Program-made: the position numbers and the translations under genes
From: Chitinophagaceae bacterium
GTDB lineage: Bacteria; Bacteroidota; Bacteroidia; Chitinophagales; Chitinophagaceae
Length of the DNA stretch: 6,010 bases
Assembly (NCBI GenBank): GCA_021323155.1
Contig: JAJTCI010000153.1
Location: 1 to 6,010, forward strand
Reading direction: 5' to 3'
Notes under the pieces: generated by a model
Told to the model about the DNA's origin: nothing
Seen by the model: only the letters and a program-made list of their open reading frames with translations
Database searches by the model: none
Part shown: positions 1 through 6,010 of the stretch, one piece after another
Position numbering within the stretch: position 1 is the stretch's first letter
How the letters are laid out: every line of letters starts with the position of its first letter

Positions 1-949
1 CGCCAGCGCTATGACCCGCCTGCTCGTATGTCATACCAATGGCGCCGTTATAAGTTGGATATGTATCGCCGTAGGAAGGATAGAAAAGATCGAAGTATTG
101 TTTGGTGAAGTAGAGCCATCCTTTCTTATCGAAGATGCTCGCATGATTCTTACCGATCGTGGTCTGGAACTCGCGCTGCCAGGGTGTGATCACCTCATGG
201 AACGGTTCGGCCGCAGGTGCGAAATAATAAGGATTGTTGTAGAACTGCTCGTGGAAGTCTACGTGCACGTGTGGCATCCACTGGTTATACTTTACGACGC
301 GTTGCTGGGTTTCTTTTTGTGTTTGCCAGGCCCAGTCGCGGTTGAGATCGAAATTATAATGATTGCTTCTTCCGCCGGGCCAGGGTTCCATGTGCTCCCT
401 CGACTGCGGGTCTGCATTTTCATATTTTCCTTTCACCGAATTGAACCAGTTCACATAACGGTCGCGGCCATCGGGGTTCAGGCAGGGGTCGATCACCACT
501 ACGGTATTCTTCAGCCATTCTTTTACTTCCGCATTCGCCGGGTTCACCAGTTCGTATAACGTTGCCATCGCGGCTTCTGAAGATGAAGGTTCGTTGCCGT
601 GCACGTTATAACTGAGCCAGACGATCGCTGTCTTCGCGGCGGCGCTTCCGCCTTCCATACCCGTTGCGGCCAGGTTGGCTTTGCGGATGCTTTCCAGCTG
701 TTGCATGTTCTCCGGCGAACCCACGATCACGACCACCAGTTCGCGCCCTTCGTAGGTCTCTCCATACTTTTCCACTTTCACCATGGTAGGTGCAGCTGCG
801 GCTACGACGCGCACGTAGTCCAGGATCTTATAATGGGGCGTGAATTGTTCACCGGCTTCATAGCCCAGGAAGCTCTTTGGAGAAGGGATCGATTGAGCGA
901 TGCCGGGTTGCATCACCAGGAGCAATGCGACAACAAGTAATTTTTTCAT
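1..949 (-). CDS. Secreted M14-family zinc carboxypeptidase, N-terminal part (cut by window edge)
   Basis: The minus-strand frame opens at the ATG at 949-947 and stays open to the left edge, giving 316 residues without the C-terminus. Residues 1-18 form a signal peptide (MKK, then a Leu/Val-rich core, probable cleavage A18-Q19), so the enzyme should be exported. The M14 metallopeptidase signature is visible: HGNE at 117-120 supplies zinc ligands H117 and E120, NPDGR lies at 158-162, NRD at 203-205 corresponds to the substrate-binding Asn-Arg pair of carboxypeptidase A, and H233 in DFHEQ is the likely third zinc ligand. The catalytic Glu would lie beyond the window. Bacteroidota members of this type are usually several hundred residues longer. 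By family, it removes C-terminal residues from peptides in the periplasm or outside the cell; the actual substrate cannot be told. The gene is alone downstream of a 358-bp gap. No Shine-Dalgarno sequence precedes the ATG, which is normal for this phylum. Confidence 0.93.
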   Translation of the reverse strand, partial: MKKLLVVALLLVMQPGIAQSIPSPKSFLGYEAGEQFTPHYKILDYVRVVAAAAPTMVKVEKYGETYEGRELVVVIVGSPENMQQLESIRKANLAATGMEGGSAAAKTAIVWLSYNVHGNEPSSSEAAMATLYELVNPANAEVKEWLKNTVVVIDPCLNPDGRDRYVNWFNSVKGKYENADPQSREHMEPWPGGRSNHYNFDLNRDWAWQTQKETQQRVVKYNQWMPHVHVDFHEQFYNNPYYFAPAAEPFHEVITPWQREFQTTIGKNHASIFDKKGWLYFTKQYFDLFYPSYGDTYPTYNGAIGMTYEQAGHSAG

Positions 950-1064
950 GCGATGATCGGTCGTTTCGTTTGAGGCGTGAAAATATGGGTTTTAACAAAC
1001 AGGTGGCGTTTTGGGTAAACATTTACAAGGCAAGTAACATTGAGAAAGTTTACGGATTTGGATG

Positions 1065-1134
1065 TTTCGCAGCTACGCCGCTCCGTGATGTTTTTAGCCA
1101 GGTTTTGCTACAAACGTTTCGCGGCTATGCCGCT
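1065..1134 (+). repeat. Hairpin-pair repeat, left arm (plus orientation)
   Basis: This arm holds two tandem copies of an 18-bp palindromic unit. Copy 1 is TTTCGCAGCTACGCCGCT (1065-1082) and copy 2 is TTTCGCGGCTATGCCGCT (1117-1134); they match at 15 of 18 positions and their centres are 52 bp apart. Copy 2 has perfect 5-bp arms (GCGGC/GCCGC) around a 3-nt loop. Copy 1 has one A/C mismatch on this strand, but on the minus strand, the transcribed direction of both neighbours, this becomes a G-U wobble and the hairpin holds. The 34-nt spacer contains CTACAAAC, which recurs at the same place in the right arm. It resembles a REP-like or MITE-like dispersed element; that identity is inferred. Confidence 0.7.
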
Positions 1135-1197
1135 GGAAGGGTTTTAGTTTAGATTATTCAACAAGAGATCCAGGGCATTGGTGAGAGCGAGGTTCCG

Positions 1198-1266
1198 AGC
1201 TGCAGCGCAGCGACCGGTTTGTAGAAAGTCTGCGTTGTGACGGATTGGAGCAGCATCGCTGCGAAA
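1198..1266 (-). repeat. Hairpin-pair repeat, right arm (minus orientation)
   Basis: Read on the minus strand, this arm has the same layout as 1065-1134: a first hairpin TTTCGCAGCGATGCTGCT (1266-1249), a 35-nt spacer containing CTACAAAC, and a second hairpin TCGCTGCGCTGCAGCT (1213-1198). The hairpin centres are 51 bp apart. The first hairpin matches copy 1 of the left arm at 15 of 18 positions. Both cores (GCAGC/GCTGC and GCTGC/GCAGC) are perfect 5-bp stems with paired substitutions relative to GCGGC/GCCGC. The two arms face each other across 63 bp. A 32-codon open frame (1256-1158, minus) runs through this arm; I regard it as a by-product of the repeat. Confidence 0.68.
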
Positions 1267-1307
1267 CTATTACGGTACTCCACCAGCGGGCTTTTTTAAA
1301 TGCCGCG

Positions 1308-1922
1308 TTACGAAGTTTGTGATGCAAGCTTCGAAGCCAGCAAAGCCTTCACTTCACCAAACCATTCATTTTTCAGCACGCTCAACACGATCGAATCCCG
1401 TCGGCCGGGTTGTCCTTCGGGCTTGGGCATATTGGCCCGCAGGATACCATCCACTTTGCACCCGATACTTTTCATGGCGGCGATGCTCCGCGCGTTGTCA
1501 TTATCGGCCCTGAGTTCCAGCCGCTCCGCTCCTAACTCTTCGAACACGAAACCGAATAGGAGATACTTACAGTGCCGGTTCAATCCCGTCCCCTGGAACT
1601 GTTTGCCATACCAGGTGTATCCCAGCTGAAGCGACTGGAACTCGGGAATGATGTCATAAAAACGGGTGCTGCCGGCATATTTACCGGTTTTCTTATCAAA
1701 AACGATAAACGGGTATTCCTTTTGTGAAGCTTTAGCTTTCACAGCTATGTCGATATATTTTTCCAGGTTCTCCCTGCCAGCCGCAGACTGCAGCGAGAAA
1801 CGCCATAAATCCGGCTCATTCAAAGAGAAATATTGCAGGTTTATGCTGTCTTCTTTTGTTAGTGGACGAAGCAGTACCCTTTCGTCCTCCAGTATGTATT
1901 CTTTGTCAAATTGGAATAACAT
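1308..1922 (-). CDS. GNAT-family N-acetyltransferase, RimJ/RimL type (Acetyltransf_3 fold)
   Basis: A complete 204-residue protein, a normal length for the family. It begins LEDERVLLRPL, the usual first strand of RimJ/RimL-like GNATs (residues 11-21). The acetyl-CoA pyrophosphate loop is Q108-F-Q-G111-T-G113, preceded by the LGYTWYG strand (100-106). A second family motif, ADNDNARSIAAMKSIG at 139-154, is the typical Asn-x-Arg-Ser helix that packs against CoA. The C-terminal RRDSIVLSVLKNEW (174-187) is the characteristic closing strand. It should transfer an acetyl group from acetyl-CoA to an amine (protein N-terminus, amino sugar or small molecule) in the cytoplasm; the acceptor cannot be predicted. 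The ATG at 1922-1920 is chosen because it places the first strand at the usual distance from the N-terminus. It is divergent from glmS, 88 bp away. There is no sign of truncation or frameshift. Confidence 0.9.
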   Translation of the reverse strand: MLFQFDKEYILEDERVLLRPLTKEDSINLQYFSLNEPDLWRFSLQSAAGRENLEKYIDIAVKAKASQKEYPFIVFDKKTGKYAGSTRFYDIIPEFQSLQLGYTWYGKQFQGTGLNRHCKYLLFGFVFEELGAERLELRADNDNARSIAAMKSIGCKVDGILRANMPKPEGQPGRRDSIVLSVLKNEWFGEVKALLASKLASQTS

Positions 1923-2010
1923 GCTACTACTATTATGGATAATGAGTTACAGTCAAAAATTGATAAAATAACTGATATTAGCAGGCTTAAAAATGATAAA
2001 CAGATAAACT
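1923..2010. promoter_or_regulatory. AT-rich divergent intergenic region between the GNAT gene and glmS
   Basis: The 88 bp between two divergent start codons must carry signals for both genes unless they are read from elsewhere. It is clearly more AT-rich than the flanking coding sequence. No good match to the Bacteroidota promoter (TTTG, 19-21 bp, TAnnTTTG) is visible on the glmS strand. On the GNAT strand TATTTTAT is a weak candidate for the -7 element. The glmS leader just before its ATG (AACAGATAAACT) is A-rich without a Shine-Dalgarno sequence, as expected for this phylum. I see no glmS ribozyme, which is a feature of Gram-positive bacteria. Confidence 0.4.
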
Positions 2011-3846
2011 ATGTGTGGAATTGTTGGATATACCGGGCCAAGGCAGGCTTACCCGGTGATTTTGAAAGGATTGAAGCGTTTGGAATACCGCGGGTATGAC
2101 AGCGCGGGCGTGGCTTTGCTCAACGGCAACCTGAATGTGTACAAGAAGAAAGGAAAGGTGGCCGAACTGGAAGAAGAAGTGGTAGGAAAGAACCTGGAAG
2201 GACATATCGGCATCGGGCATACGCGCTGGGCCACGCATGGCGAACCCAACGACCGGAACGCACATCCGCATATGTCGCAGAGTGGCGACCTGGCGATGAT
2301 CCATAACGGTATCATAGAGAACTACGCGCAGATCAAACAGGAACTCGTTGCCAAGGGATATACGTTCAAAAGTGACACGGATACGGAGGTGTTGCTGAAT
2401 TTCATCGAAGACATCAAGAAGAACAATGAATGCACGCTGGAAGAAGCGCTGCGTATCGCATTAAAGCGGATCGTGGGCGCTTACTGCATATTGCTGATCG
2501 ATAAAGCAGACCCCGAGACCATCATCGCGGCGCGTAAAGGAAGCCCGCTGGTGATCGGCATCGGCAAAGGCGAACACTTCCTGGCGTCGGACGCTTCGCC
2601 CATTATCGAATACACCAAGGAAGTAGTGTATGTAAACGATTACGAGATCGCGATCGTTCGACCGGGAGAACTCATCCTGAAAAACATCGGTAATGAAAAG
2701 CAAACGCCTTTCATCACCAAGCTCGACATGGAGCTGGCGAAGATCGAGAAGGGTGGGTACGAGCATTTCATGCTAAAGGAGATCCACGAGCAACCCGAAA
2801 CGATCTACGATTGTTTACGCGGGAGGCTGCAGGTGGAGAAGGGAGAGATAAAAATGGGCGGCGTGGAGAATCACCTCGAGGCGCTGGTGAACGCGCAGCG
2901 CATCGTGATGGTGGCCTGCGGTACCAGCTGGCACGCGGGATTGATCGCTGAATATGTATTTGAAGAACTCTGCCGCATACCGGTAGAGGTGGAATATGCT
3001 TCTGAATTCCGTTACCGGAATCCCGTCGTAAACAAAGGTGATGTAATCATCGCCATCTCGCAGAGTGGTGAAACGGCAGATACGCTGGTGGCGCTTGAGA
3101 AAGCGAAAGAGCAGGGCGCGTTCATCTTCGGCGTTGTGAACGTGGTGGGCAGCAGCATCGCGCGCATCAGCCACGCAGGAGCCTATACACACGCAGGACC
3201 AGAGATCGGGGTCGCCAGTACCAAAGCATTCACCGGCCAGCTGGCGGTGTTGATGATGATGGCGCTGAAGATCGGCTATGCAAAAGGAACGCTGGGCAAA
3301 GACCGCTATATGCAGTTGATGACCGACCTGGAAGCTGTCCCTGAAAAAGTAAAGACCATTCTCGAAGACACATCGAATATTGAAAGGATCGCGAAGAAGT
3401 TCAAAGACGCGACCGACTTCCTGTACCTCGGCAGGGGATATAATTTCCCCGTCGCACTGGAAGGCGCGCTGAAACTGAAAGAGATCTCTTACATACACGC
3501 GGAAGGATACCCGGCGGCAGAAATGAAGCACGGGCCGATCGCGTTGGTCGATGACAAGCTACCGGTAGTGTTCGTAGCAACGAAGGACTCTTATTATGAA
3601 AAGATCATTTCAAACGTACAGGAAATAAAAGCGCGGAAAGGAAGGGTGGTCGCAGTGGCATCCGAAGGGGATAAAGTGATCACTGAATTCAGTGAAGACG
3701 TGATGTTTGTGCCGGATACCGATGAAGTGATCGCGCCACTACTGAGCGTGGTGCCTTTGCAACTGCTGAGCTATTATGTAGGCGTTGCAAAGGGATTGGA
3801 TGTAGACAAGCCAAGGAACCTGGCGAAGTCGGTGACGGTGGAGTGA
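2011..3846 (+). CDS. glmS: Glutamine--fructose-6-phosphate aminotransferase (isomerizing), GlmS
   Basis: A complete 611-residue enzyme (E. coli GlmS has 609). It converts fructose-6-phosphate and glutamine to glucosamine-6-phosphate and glutamate in the cytoplasm, the first step to UDP-GlcNAc for peptidoglycan and LPS. The N-terminal class II glutaminase domain (about 2-220) starts MCGIVGYTG, with C2 as nucleophile after Met removal; HTRWATHG (70-77), HNG (98-100, N99/G100 forming the oxyanion hole) and D124 in SDTDTE bind glutamine. Two SIS sugar isomerase domains follow: CGTSWHAG at 303-310 and SQSGETADT at 350-358 bind the sugar phosphate in the first; E491, H507 (MKHGP) and K606 in the C-terminal DKPRNLAKSVTVE match E. 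coli E488, H504 and K603. All catalytic residues are present. The start is fixed by the catalytic cysteine. It is followed 127 bp later by a co-oriented DUF4954 gene, with a repeat-rich gap between. Confidence 0.98.
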   Translation: MCGIVGYTGPRQAYPVILKGLKRLEYRGYDSAGVALLNGNLNVYKKKGKVAELEEEVVGKNLEGHIGIGHTRWATHGEPNDRNAHPHMSQSGDLAMIHNGIIENYAQIKQELVAKGYTFKSDTDTEVLLNFIEDIKKNNECTLEEALRIALKRIVGAYCILLIDKADPETIIAARKGSPLVIGIGKGEHFLASDASPIIEYTKEVVYVNDYEIAIVRPGELILKNIGNEKQTPFITKLDMELAKIEKGGYEHFMLKEIHEQPETIYDCLRGRLQVEKGEIKMGGVENHLEALVNAQRIVMVACGTSWHAGLIAEYVFEELCRIPVEVEYASEFRYRNPVVNKGDVIIAISQSGETADTLVALEKAKEQGAFIFGVVNVVGSSIARISHAGAYTHAGPEIGVASTKAFTGQLAVLMMMALKIGYAKGTLGKDRYMQLMTDLEAVPEKVKTILEDTSNIERIAKKFKDATDFLYLGRGYNFPVALEGALKLKEISYIHAEGYPAAEMKHGPIALVDDKLPVVFVATKDSYYEKIISNVQEIKARKGRVVAVASEGDKVITEFSEDVMFVPDTDEVIAPLLSVVPLQLLSYYVGVAKGLDVDKPRNLAKSVTVE

Positions 3847-3849
3847 GGA

Positions 3850-3926
3850 GGTGAATGGGGAATGGTGGAGCGTGAAGCAGGGTTTTGCCCATTGACCATT
3901 GAGCCCTTCACGATTGACCATTGACC
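3850..3926. repeat. Opposing arrays of 7-bp units forming an imperfect inverted repeat
   Basis: Immediately after the glmS stop, 3850-3877 read on the minus strand divides exactly into four heptads: CTTCACG, CTCCACC, ATTCCCC, ATTCACC. On the plus strand, 3891-3926 gives ATTGACC, ATTGAGC, one extra C, CTTCACG, ATTGACC, ATTGACC. The two sets face each other, and 3857-3877 pairs with 3906-3926 at 16 of 21 positions, including 7 perfect pairs CGTGAAG/CTTCACG next to the loop. A fifth plus-strand unit, ATTGACG, lies at 3959-3965. In RNA this would form a long imperfect hairpin and might mark the glmS 3' end, but there is no U-tract, so a terminator role is inference only. Confidence 0.65.
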
Positions 3927-3928
3927 AC

Positions 3929-3954
3929 GCCCGTACCGAAGGGTACGTTCGGGC
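3929..3954 (+). promoter_or_regulatory. Strong hairpin 20 bp upstream of the DUF4954 start
   Basis: GCCC at 3929-3932 pairs with GGGC at 3951-3954, and GTACC at 3933-3937 pairs with GGTAC at 3942-3946, closing a GAAG loop, with a GTTC bulge on the 3' side (3947-3950). Alternatively, CGTACC/GGTACG forms a perfect 6-bp stem. No T-run follows, so it is not a standard intrinsic terminator. Its place between glmS and the next start codon would suit a transcript-stabilising, processing or translation-modulating structure. It could also be another dispersed palindrome. The function is unknown. Confidence 0.5.
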
Positions 3955-3973
3955 GGGCATTGACGATTACAAC

Positions 3974-6010
3974 ATGGAAGGAAACATTATAAAGAAAAGC
4001 AGTCTCAACAGCCTCGGCTATGGATTTATCCCTGCCGGGTATGGTGAGGAAGGCCAGGATGAGTATTACCTGCGCAATATGCAGAACCGTAACGGCGTGG
4101 TGCATCGCAAGCTCACCGCGTACGAGATAGAGGTACTGGTGCGCAACCGGAACACGAGCGACGACTGGAATATGATCCTGGTGTCGGACGCGTTCAATCC
4201 CGAGCTGGTGAAGAACTGCAAATTCTACGGGCTGGTGCGCATTGGTAAACTGGAACCCTATTACCTGGAGTTCAGCGACCTGAAAGCACCGGTAGGGTTG
4301 TACAACTCTACCATCATCAGTTCCGACTTTGGTGATAATGTCTGCATCGACAACGTCAACTACCTCTCACATTATATTCTTGGTGACGAAGTCATCATCG
4401 TGAACGTCAATGAACTCGCCACCACCAACCACGCTAAGTTCGGCAATGGCATACTGAAAGATGGTGAAGACGAGGTCGTCCGCATATGGTTGGAGATCTG
4501 TAACGAGAACGGTGGCAGGAGCATACTGCCTTTCAACGGCATGCTGCCGGGTGACGCTTACCTCTGGAGTAAATACCGTGACGACCATGCGTTGATGGAA
4601 AAGTTCAAAGTCTTTACGGAAGAAAGGTATAACCGCAAGCGCGGGTATTACGGCAAGGTGGGTGACCGCACGGTGATCAAGAACACCGCTATCATCAAAG
4701 ACGTATGGATCGGCAGCGACGCGTATATCAAGGGAGCGAACAAGCTTAAGAATCTTACGATCAATTCCGGTAAGGAAGGAAAAACGCAGATCGGTGAAGG
4801 ATGTGAGCTGGTGAACGGCATTATGAACGATGGATGCCGCGCATTCTATGGCGTAAAGGCCGTGCGCTTCATCATGGCTTCGCACTCCCAGCTAAAGTAT
4901 GGCGCGCGGCTGATCAACTCCTACCTCGGCCACAACTCTACCATCTCCTGTTGCGAGGTGCTGAACTCGCTCATCTTTCCCGCACATGAGCAACACCATA
5001 ACAATTCATTTCTCTGCGCGGCGCTGGTGATGGGACAAAGCAATATCGCCGCGGGCGCGACCATCGGGTCGAACCATAACTCGCGCAGCCCGGATGGCGA
5101 GCTCGTCGCGGGCAGGGGTTTCTGGCCCGGGCTCTGCGTCAGCCTGAAACACAATTCTAAATTCGCAAGCTTCAGCATACTGGCGAAGGGTGATTACCCA
5201 GCCGAGCTGAACATACCCATACCGTTCTCACTGGTGAGTAATGACGTGACCAATGACCAGCTGGTGATCATGCCCGGTTACTGGTTCCTGTACAATATGT
5301 ACGCGCTGTCCCGTAATTCCTGGAAATACGTAGACCGCGACAAGCGCATTGAGAAGGTGCAGCATATCGAATACGATTACCTGGCGCCTGACACCGTGAA
5401 CGAGATATTCGACAGCCTCGCTTTATTCGAACTGCTCGCGGGTAAGGCTTATGCGAAAAGCGAAGGCAAGCAATACGATACGGATGAGCTGCGAAAGCTG
5501 GGACGCCAATTATTGCGTAGTGACAAAACGGTCTTGAATAAACTGGAAATACTCGCTGACGATTTCGAATGTTCAAAAAGAAAAGTGGTGCTGGTAAAAG
5601 TATCCCAGGCCTACCACCTGTTTGAAGAGCTGGTGATCTTCTACGGCATCAATGAACTGGCCGACCACTCGACGGAGAATAAGATCGGTTCGTTTGCCGA
5701 GGTGAGCAGCGTGATACGGAAATCCGGCGAGCGAAAGAAGTGGTTGAATATCGGCGGGCAGCTGATGCCGGCGGAAGCAGTGGATGAGATCAGGACCAAC
5801 ATTAAGAAGGGAAAGATCGGTTCCTGGGAGGCGTTACACAATACATATTTCCACCTTGGCGCCAAATACAACTCGCTCAAACAGGAACACGCCATCGCTT
5901 CGCTGGTGGAGATTGCCGGTATCGATAAAGAAAACTTCACCCCGCAACAACTGGAGTCGCTGTTCAACATCGCTTTGTCGGTAAAGGAGTGGATGGCCAA
6001 AGGCATTTAC
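3974..6010 (+). CDS. DUF4954 family protein, left-handed beta-helix (C-terminus beyond window)
   Basis: The frame opens at ATG 3974 and runs unbroken for 679 codons to the right edge. An in-frame TGA at 3893-3895 limits the N-terminus, and no other ATG or GTG lies between. I recognise the family as DUF4954, common in Bacteroidota and without an established function. Degenerate hexapeptide-like turns of a left-handed beta-helix run from about residue 108 (GLYNSTIISSDFGDNV) through 230 (GDRTVIKNTAIIKDVWIG) to about 420, as in sugar-nucleotide acyltransferases and uridylyltransferases. The most family-typical block is HEQHHNNSF (338-346) through GSNHNSR (365-371) to GRGFWPG, rich in His and Asn and a plausible ligand or active site. 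From about 430 onward the protein looks helical and charged. There is no signal peptide, so it is probably cytoplasmic. It lies 127 bp downstream of glmS on the same strand and may be partly co-transcribed; a role in amino-sugar or cell-envelope metabolism is inference. Confidence 0.88.
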   Translation, partial: MEGNIIKKSSLNSLGYGFIPAGYGEEGQDEYYLRNMQNRNGVVHRKLTAYEIEVLVRNRNTSDDWNMILVSDAFNPELVKNCKFYGLVRIGKLEPYYLEFSDLKAPVGLYNSTIISSDFGDNVCIDNVNYLSHYILGDEVIIVNVNELATTNHAKFGNGILKDGEDEVVRIWLEICNENGGRSILPFNGMLPGDAYLWSKYRDDHALMEKFKVFTEERYNRKRGYYGKVGDRTVIKNTAIIKDVWIGSDAYIKGANKLKNLTINSGKEGKTQIGEGCELVNGIMNDGCRAFYGVKAVRFIMASHSQLKYGARLINSYLGHNSTISCCEVLNSLIFPAHEQHHNNSFLCAALVMGQSNIAAGATIGSNHNSRSPDGELVAGRGFWPGLCVSLKHNSKFASFSILAKGDYPAELNIPIPFSLVSNDVTNDQLVIMPGYWFLYNMYALSRNSWKYVDRDKRIEKVQHIEYDYLAPDTVNEIFDSLALFELLAGKAYAKSEGKQYDTDELRKLGRQLLRSDKTVLNKLEILADDFECSKRKVVLVKVSQAYHLFEELVIFYGINELADHSTENKIGSFAEVSSVIRKSGERKKWLNIGGQLMPAEAVDEIRTNIKKGKIGSWEALHNTYFHLGAKYNSLKQEHAIASLVEIAGIDKENFTPQQLESLFNIALSVKEWMAKGIY

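Larger units (their letters stand above)
950..1307. other. 358-bp intergenic region without a credible gene
   Basis: This gap lies between the end of the GNAT gene and the start of the peptidase gene, both transcribed leftward, so it should contain the GNAT 3' end and the peptidase promoter. I found no convincing Bacteroidota promoter (TTTG plus TAnnTTTG with 19-21 bp spacing) and no clean hairpin-plus-T terminator in the minus direction. A near-palindrome GTAAACATTTAC sits at 1015-1026, about 66 bp upstream of the peptidase start, and could be an operator, but that is speculative. The rest is dominated by the inverted hairpin repeat at 1065-1266. The short open frames here look like repeat by-products rather than genes: they have no recognisable domain and overlap the palindromes. 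Confidence 0.6.

Noticed and set aside
11..559. 182-codon open frame on the plus strand inside the peptidase gene
   Set aside because: It is antisense to the M14 peptidase, whose zinc-binding motifs and signal peptide are clear on the other strand.
877..1152. 91-codon plus-strand open frame across the peptidase start and the left hairpin arm
   Set aside because: It overlaps the peptidase N-terminus in antisense and ends within the repeat; no domain is visible.
1258..1296. Possible terminator: CGCTG...CAGCG followed by GGCTTTTTT on the plus strand
   Set aside because: The stem is only 5 bp with a loop of about 21 nt, and no plus-strand gene ends here.
1993..2007. Four-codon mini-ORF (MINR) ending 3 nt before the glmS start
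   Set aside because: Too short to be meaningful; in an AT-rich leader ATG and TAA arise easily by chance.
1923..2010. glmS ribozyme upstream of glmS
   Set aside because: The gap is only 88 bp, too short for the full ribozyme of about 150 nt or more; the ribozyme is known from Gram-positive bacteria, and no matching pairing is visible.
2815..3531. 238-codon open frame on the minus strand inside glmS
   Set aside because: It is fully antisense to a confidently identified glmS; the translation is rich in His, Arg and Phe with no recognisable domain, as expected of a shadow frame.
3847..3875. Perfect Shine-Dalgarno-like GGAGG right after the glmS stop, followed by an ATG
   Set aside because: The spacing to the ATG at 3855 is only 3 nt and the frame ends after six codons; Bacteroidota rarely rely on this signal.
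4367..4885. 172-codon open frame on the minus strand inside the DUF4954 gene
   Set aside because: It is antisense to an unbroken, recognisable DUF4954 frame and shows no family features.

Overview
The window looks like a chromosomal segment of a Bacteroidota bacterium, most likely Chitinophagaceae (Chitinophaga or a relative). This rests on recognising the protein families, on moderate GC content, on A-rich leaders without a Shine-Dalgarno sequence, and on a DUF4954 protein, a family typical of Bacteroidota. No alignment was run.

Layout. (1) Positions 1-949, minus strand: N-terminal 316 residues of a secreted M14-family zinc carboxypeptidase, cut by the left edge. (2) Positions 950-1307: a 358-bp gap with no credible gene. 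It holds four copies of a small hairpin arranged as two pairs facing each other, an inverted repeat of about 70-bp arms that no standard gene feature explains. (3) Positions 1308-1922, minus strand: a complete RimJ/RimL-type GNAT acetyltransferase. (4) Positions 1923-2010: an AT-rich divergent intergenic region. (5) Positions 2011-3846, plus strand: a complete glmS (glutamine--fructose-6-phosphate aminotransferase) with all key catalytic residues. (6) Positions 3847-3973: a 127-bp gap containing 7-bp repeat units in opposing orientation and a strong hairpin. (7) Positions 3974-6010, plus strand: the first 679 codons of a DUF4954 protein with a predicted left-handed beta-helix, running off the right edge.

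How they fit together. GlmS makes glucosamine-6-phosphate, the first committed step to UDP-GlcNAc for peptidoglycan and LPS. The downstream DUF4954 protein resembles sugar-nucleotide acyltransferases and uridylyltransferases in its beta-helix repeats, so a link to amino-sugar metabolism is possible but unproven. The GNAT enzyme and the peptidase are transcribed the other way and show no obvious functional link to glmS. I see no defence system, phage, CRISPR array, tRNA or rRNA. The least explained parts are the two intergenic repeat structures.
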